From positions 1 to 17,390 of the forward strand of contig CAZJXA010000056.1 of assembly GCA_964549785.1 (NCBI GenBank): 17,390 bases of DNA, written 5' to 3'. How positions within the stretch are numbered: position 1 is the stretch's first letter; each line of letters begins with the position of its first letter. Position numbers and translations under genes: made by a program. Below are positions 15,216 to 17,390 of this stretch, piece after piece. The notes beneath the pieces were generated by a model. It made no database searches. It was not told where the DNA came from and worked only from the letters and a program-made list of their open reading frames with translations. The stretch is from JBEIUO01 sp964549785. GTDB lineage: Bacteria > Planctomycetota > Phycisphaerae > Phycisphaerales > UBA1924.

Positions 15216-16631
15216 TCATTCTACTCGGGGCCCGGGGCCCGGAAAGCGCCCCAACGCGGCCCCATTGCTCTCGATGACGCCTCGATACCAATGGGCGGAG
15301 TCCTTCAGCGTCCGTGCGCCAGTCGCGTAATCAACATGGATGAGGCCGAAGCGTTCGCGGTAGCCGCACTGCCACTCGAAGTTATCCATGATCGACCAGT
15401 GGAGGTAGCCGCGGACGTCCGCCCCGTCGGTGATGGCGCGTTCGAGGGCGAGGAGGTACCTGCGGGTGTAGTCGATGCGCTGAGGGTCTTTGACGTTGCC
15501 GTCCAAGTCCACCCAGTCAAGGTTGGTCATCCCGTTCTCGGTAATAACGATCGGCACCTTGTAGTGCTGCGACAGCCACAGCGGGCCGTAGTAGAGCGAA
15601 TCGGGCTCGATGAACCAGCGGAGGGCGTTCTGCGGGTGCCCGGGTGGAAAATCGACTTTGACGGGAGCACCGTCGGGCCCGGCCTTGATGCGTTCGGCGT
15701 CGTAGACGTTGATGCCGTAGAAATCGAGGGGCTGGTGGATGCGGGCGAGGTCGGCGGGATCGACCAGAGCGGCCTTGGTGACCCCACCATCGCCCGCATT
15801 CGCGAGGTCGTCGTGGTAGAGCCTCAGGCCATCTTCGGGGTAACGGCCGAACACGACCGGGTCGCCGAGCCAGGCGTTGTTCCAGAAGTCTTTGGTGTAC
15901 ACGCCATGAGTGGCGGCTATCGCGGCGGCGATGTCCTCCGGGGCCTGGGTCGCGGGCACTTTGATGCGGCCGATGGGCGCCCATCCGACCTGCGGGGTGC
16001 GCTTGGCGTGCTCGCGGATGGTCGCCGCTCCGTCGCCGTGGCACAACAGCGCATGGTGCGCGGTGAGGAGACGTTCGGCGTGGCTCTTTTTCGCGTTGGA
16101 GGTTTGCAGCCCTTCGTTGATGGAAGGGCCAAGGAAGATGTGCGGCTCGTTGATCGTCATCCAGTGCGTGACGCGGTCGGAGAGCCGTTTGGTGACGATG
16201 GCGGCGTAGTCGCTGAACCAGTCGGCGATGCAGCGATTGAGAAAGCCGCCCTTGTGGTAGGCCCAAAGGGGCAGATCCCAGTGGAAGAGCGTGACCCATG
16301 GCGTGATGCCCGCCGCGAGCAGTTCATCGACCAGCGATTCGTAGAAACGCAGGCCCGCCTCGTTCACACTTCCGGGACACGCCACAATCCGCGGCCAACT
16401 GATGCTGAAGCGGTACGCCTTAAGCCCGATCTGCTTCATGAGGGCCACGTCTTCTTTCATGCGGCCGTAGTGGTCGCACGAAACGTCGCCGGTGTGGTTC
16501 ATGTAGACGTTGCCTGGCTCGTGGCTGAACTGGTCCCATGTCGAGGGGCCCTTGCCGTCGGCGGCAAAGCCGCCTTCGACCTGATAGGAACTGGAGGCAG
16601 CGCCCCAGACGAATGTGGATGGGAATGGCAT
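15216..16631 (-). CDS. GH1 family beta-glucosidase
   Basis: This 471-residue family 1 glycoside hydrolase hydrolyses terminal beta-linked glucose or related sugars from cello-oligosaccharides or aryl glycosides by a retaining mechanism. The TIM-barrel begins FVWGAASSSYQVEGG. The acid/base is E162 in TINEP and the nucleophile is E365 in ITENG. The sugar-binding stretch IMDNFEWQCGY and the RFGLIHVD tail are intact. There is no signal peptide, so it is cytoplasmic. Its start codon, ATG 16631, places the family-typical N-terminus within a few residues of the start. No clear Shine-Dalgarno site is seen. It follows another glycosidase-like gene in the same direction with a 177-bp gap, and the zinc-ribbon gene lies about 40-85 bp downstream depending on its start. 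Exact sugar specificity cannot be read from the sequence. Confidence 0.95.
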   Translation of the reverse strand: MPFPSTFVWGAASSSYQVEGGFAADGKGPSTWDQFSHEPGNVYMNHTGDVSCDHYGRMKEDVALMKQIGLKAYRFSISWPRIVACPGSVNEAGLRFYESLVDELLAAGITPWVTLFHWDLPLWAYHKGGFLNRCIADWFSDYAAIVTKRLSDRVTHWMTINEPHIFLGPSINEGLQTSNAKKSHAERLLTAHHALLCHGDGAATIREHAKRTPQVGWAPIGRIKVPATQAPEDIAAAIAATHGVYTKDFWNNAWLGDPVVFGRYPEDGLRLYHDDLANAGDGGVTKAALVDPADLARIHQPLDFYGINVYDAERIKAGPDGAPVKVDFPPGHPQNALRWFIEPDSLYYGPLWLSQHYKVPIVITENGMTNLDWVDLDGNVKDPQRIDYTRRYLLALERAITDGADVRGYLHWSIMDNFEWQCGYRERFGLIHVDYATGARTLKDSAHWYRGVIESNGAALGRFPGPGPRVE

Positions 16632-16664
16632 TTAAGTCGGCTTCGCCGGAAAAATCAGGGGTGA

Positions 16665-16689
16665 ACACAGAGAGATAAAGACACAGAGA
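16665..16689 (-). repeat. Direct repeat ACACAGAGA / CTCTGTGT motif upstream of the GH1 gene
   Basis: ACACAGAGA occurs at 16665-16673 and again at 16681-16689, 16 bases apart, in the gap between the two glycosidase-like genes. On the minus strand it reads as tandem TCTCTGTGT. I have the impression, not verified here, that this motif recurs in intergenic DNA of many environmental bacteria. Confidence 0.6.
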
Positions 16690-16808
16690 AATATCAAAGG
16701 CTTGAAGATGCAGGAAGGCGGAGCACGAGGGGAGGAAAATAGGACGGGGACGAACGACTGGGCCGGTTTTCTTGCGAACCACTCGAATATTGCGGATGGC
16801 GATGATGG

Positions 16809-17390
16809 TCAGGGTTGGATCGAGTACACCCATTCGATGGTCGACGAGGCGGAGGTGACGGTCACCGTGCCGTCCGCGGCAGGCTCCACCGGTCTTTGGT
16901 TGACTCGAATCGATCGGAGTGTGCCGAGCGTGGGGGGGAGTGTCGGCGTGCGCAGGATGAAGCCATTGGGAGGGACGCAGCCGGGATCGATGTTGCAGAC
17001 GATGCGGGTGCCGTTCGCGGTCGGCGTTGCGACGATGTGCGCGGTCAGCGGTCCGAAGTGGGTTGGCAGGTTGGTGATGCGTGTCACCTCGCCATCGGCA
17101 AACCACGCTGGGGTGAGGCCCGCGAAAAGGTGCAGTTGTGTGTCGTTGTCGCTTTCGTAGGCCAGCATGGCGCGGAAGGAGTTGATGAAGTCGCTGCCGC
17201 ACCAGGTGTGGGGCATATCGCCGATGAACTTGGGTGTGGTGGGGTCGTTCCACACGACTTCGGCCCATTGCCGCCAGGCTTGGGGACGCTGGTGCTGCAT
17301 CAGCCAGTTGAGCACGGCCTCGGCCCGGTCGGGCTGGCCGAGGCGAACAAACACGCCGACGTGGCGGAGCTCGTAGGGCGTGTAGGCGTC
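16809..17390 (-). CDS. C-terminal part of a glycosidase-like ((alpha/alpha)6) protein, 5' end off the window
   Basis: The frame is open from the right edge to TGA at 16809, giving 193 visible residues that begin DAYTPYELRHVGVFVRLG. The first half looks like the last helices of an (alpha/alpha)6 toroid, with FIGDMPHTWCGSDFINSFRAML. That stretch resembles the end of large carbohydrate-active proteins annotated as F5/8-type or glycosidase-like. The second half (AGLTPAWFADGEVTRITNLPT onward) is an all-beta C-terminal domain, ending at VYSIQP. An internal valine (GTG) at 17354 could be taken for a start, but similarity continues upstream to the edge. With the adjoining GH1 gene it suggests a polysaccharide-degradation locus. 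Catalytic residues are not in view, so the substrate cannot be stated. Confidence 0.75.
   Translation of the reverse strand, partial: DAYTPYELRHVGVFVRLGQPDRAEAVLNWLMQHQRPQAWRQWAEVVWNDPTTPKFIGDMPHTWCGSDFINSFRAMLAYESDNDTQLHLFAGLTPAWFADGEVTRITNLPTHFGPLTAHIVATPTANGTRIVCNIDPGCVPPNGFILRTPTLPPTLGTLRSIRVNQRPVEPAADGTVTVTSASSTIEWVYSIQP

Noticed and set aside
15051..16664. 537-residue plus-strand frame opposite the GH1 gene
   Set aside because: Longer than the GH1 frame itself, but the minus strand has both GH1 catalytic motifs and family-wide conservation.

Overview
The window looks like a piece of a high-GC, Gram-negative-type bacterial chromosome, most plausibly a planctomycete (Phycisphaerae-like). 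That placement is inference. It rests on the GC-rich codon use, a secreted fibre protein with Tyr-Gly-Val-Tyr-Gly repeats paired with a secreted zincin whose C-terminal module I associate with that phylum, and several genes without a clear Shine-Dalgarno site. A 100-base run of N at 5862-5961 shows that this is a draft scaffold.

Layout: (1) 1-1784, minus: N-terminal 594 residues of a HAMP-repeat sensor kinase running off the left edge, with a possible small ORF overlapping its start. (2) 1785-2589: a mostly gene-poor region between divergent genes. (3) 2590-4512, plus: the ribosome-associated GTPase TypA/BipA. (4) 4622-5319, plus: an overlapping MNT nucleotidyltransferase and HEPN gene pair, a toxin-antitoxin-like module. 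(5) 5367-6656, minus: PolX DNA polymerase with a PHP domain, interrupted by the assembly gap. (6) 6657-7062: a non-coding stretch with three hairpins, the last a strong plus-strand intrinsic terminator. (7) 7063-9972, plus: a secreted M16 (pitrilysin-like) zinc peptidase. (8) 10147-13844, minus: a likely two-gene operon in which a secreted fibre-like protein is followed 38 bp later by a secreted metzincin-type protease. (9) 14012-15130, minus: a double zinc-ribbon protein with a C-terminal membrane anchor. (10) 15216-16631, minus: a GH1 beta-glucosidase. (11) 16809-17390, minus: the C-terminus of a large glycosidase-like protein running off the right edge.

Themes: the right half is rich in exported hydrolases and surface proteins and in carbohydrate breakdown. 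The left half holds signalling, translation stress and DNA repair functions plus a small mobile toxin-antitoxin-like pair. The least explained signals are the orphan terminator and hairpins at 6782-6957, the nearly homogenised HAMP repeats, and the fibre-plus-protease operon. No tRNA, rRNA, CRISPR array or insertion sequence was recognised.
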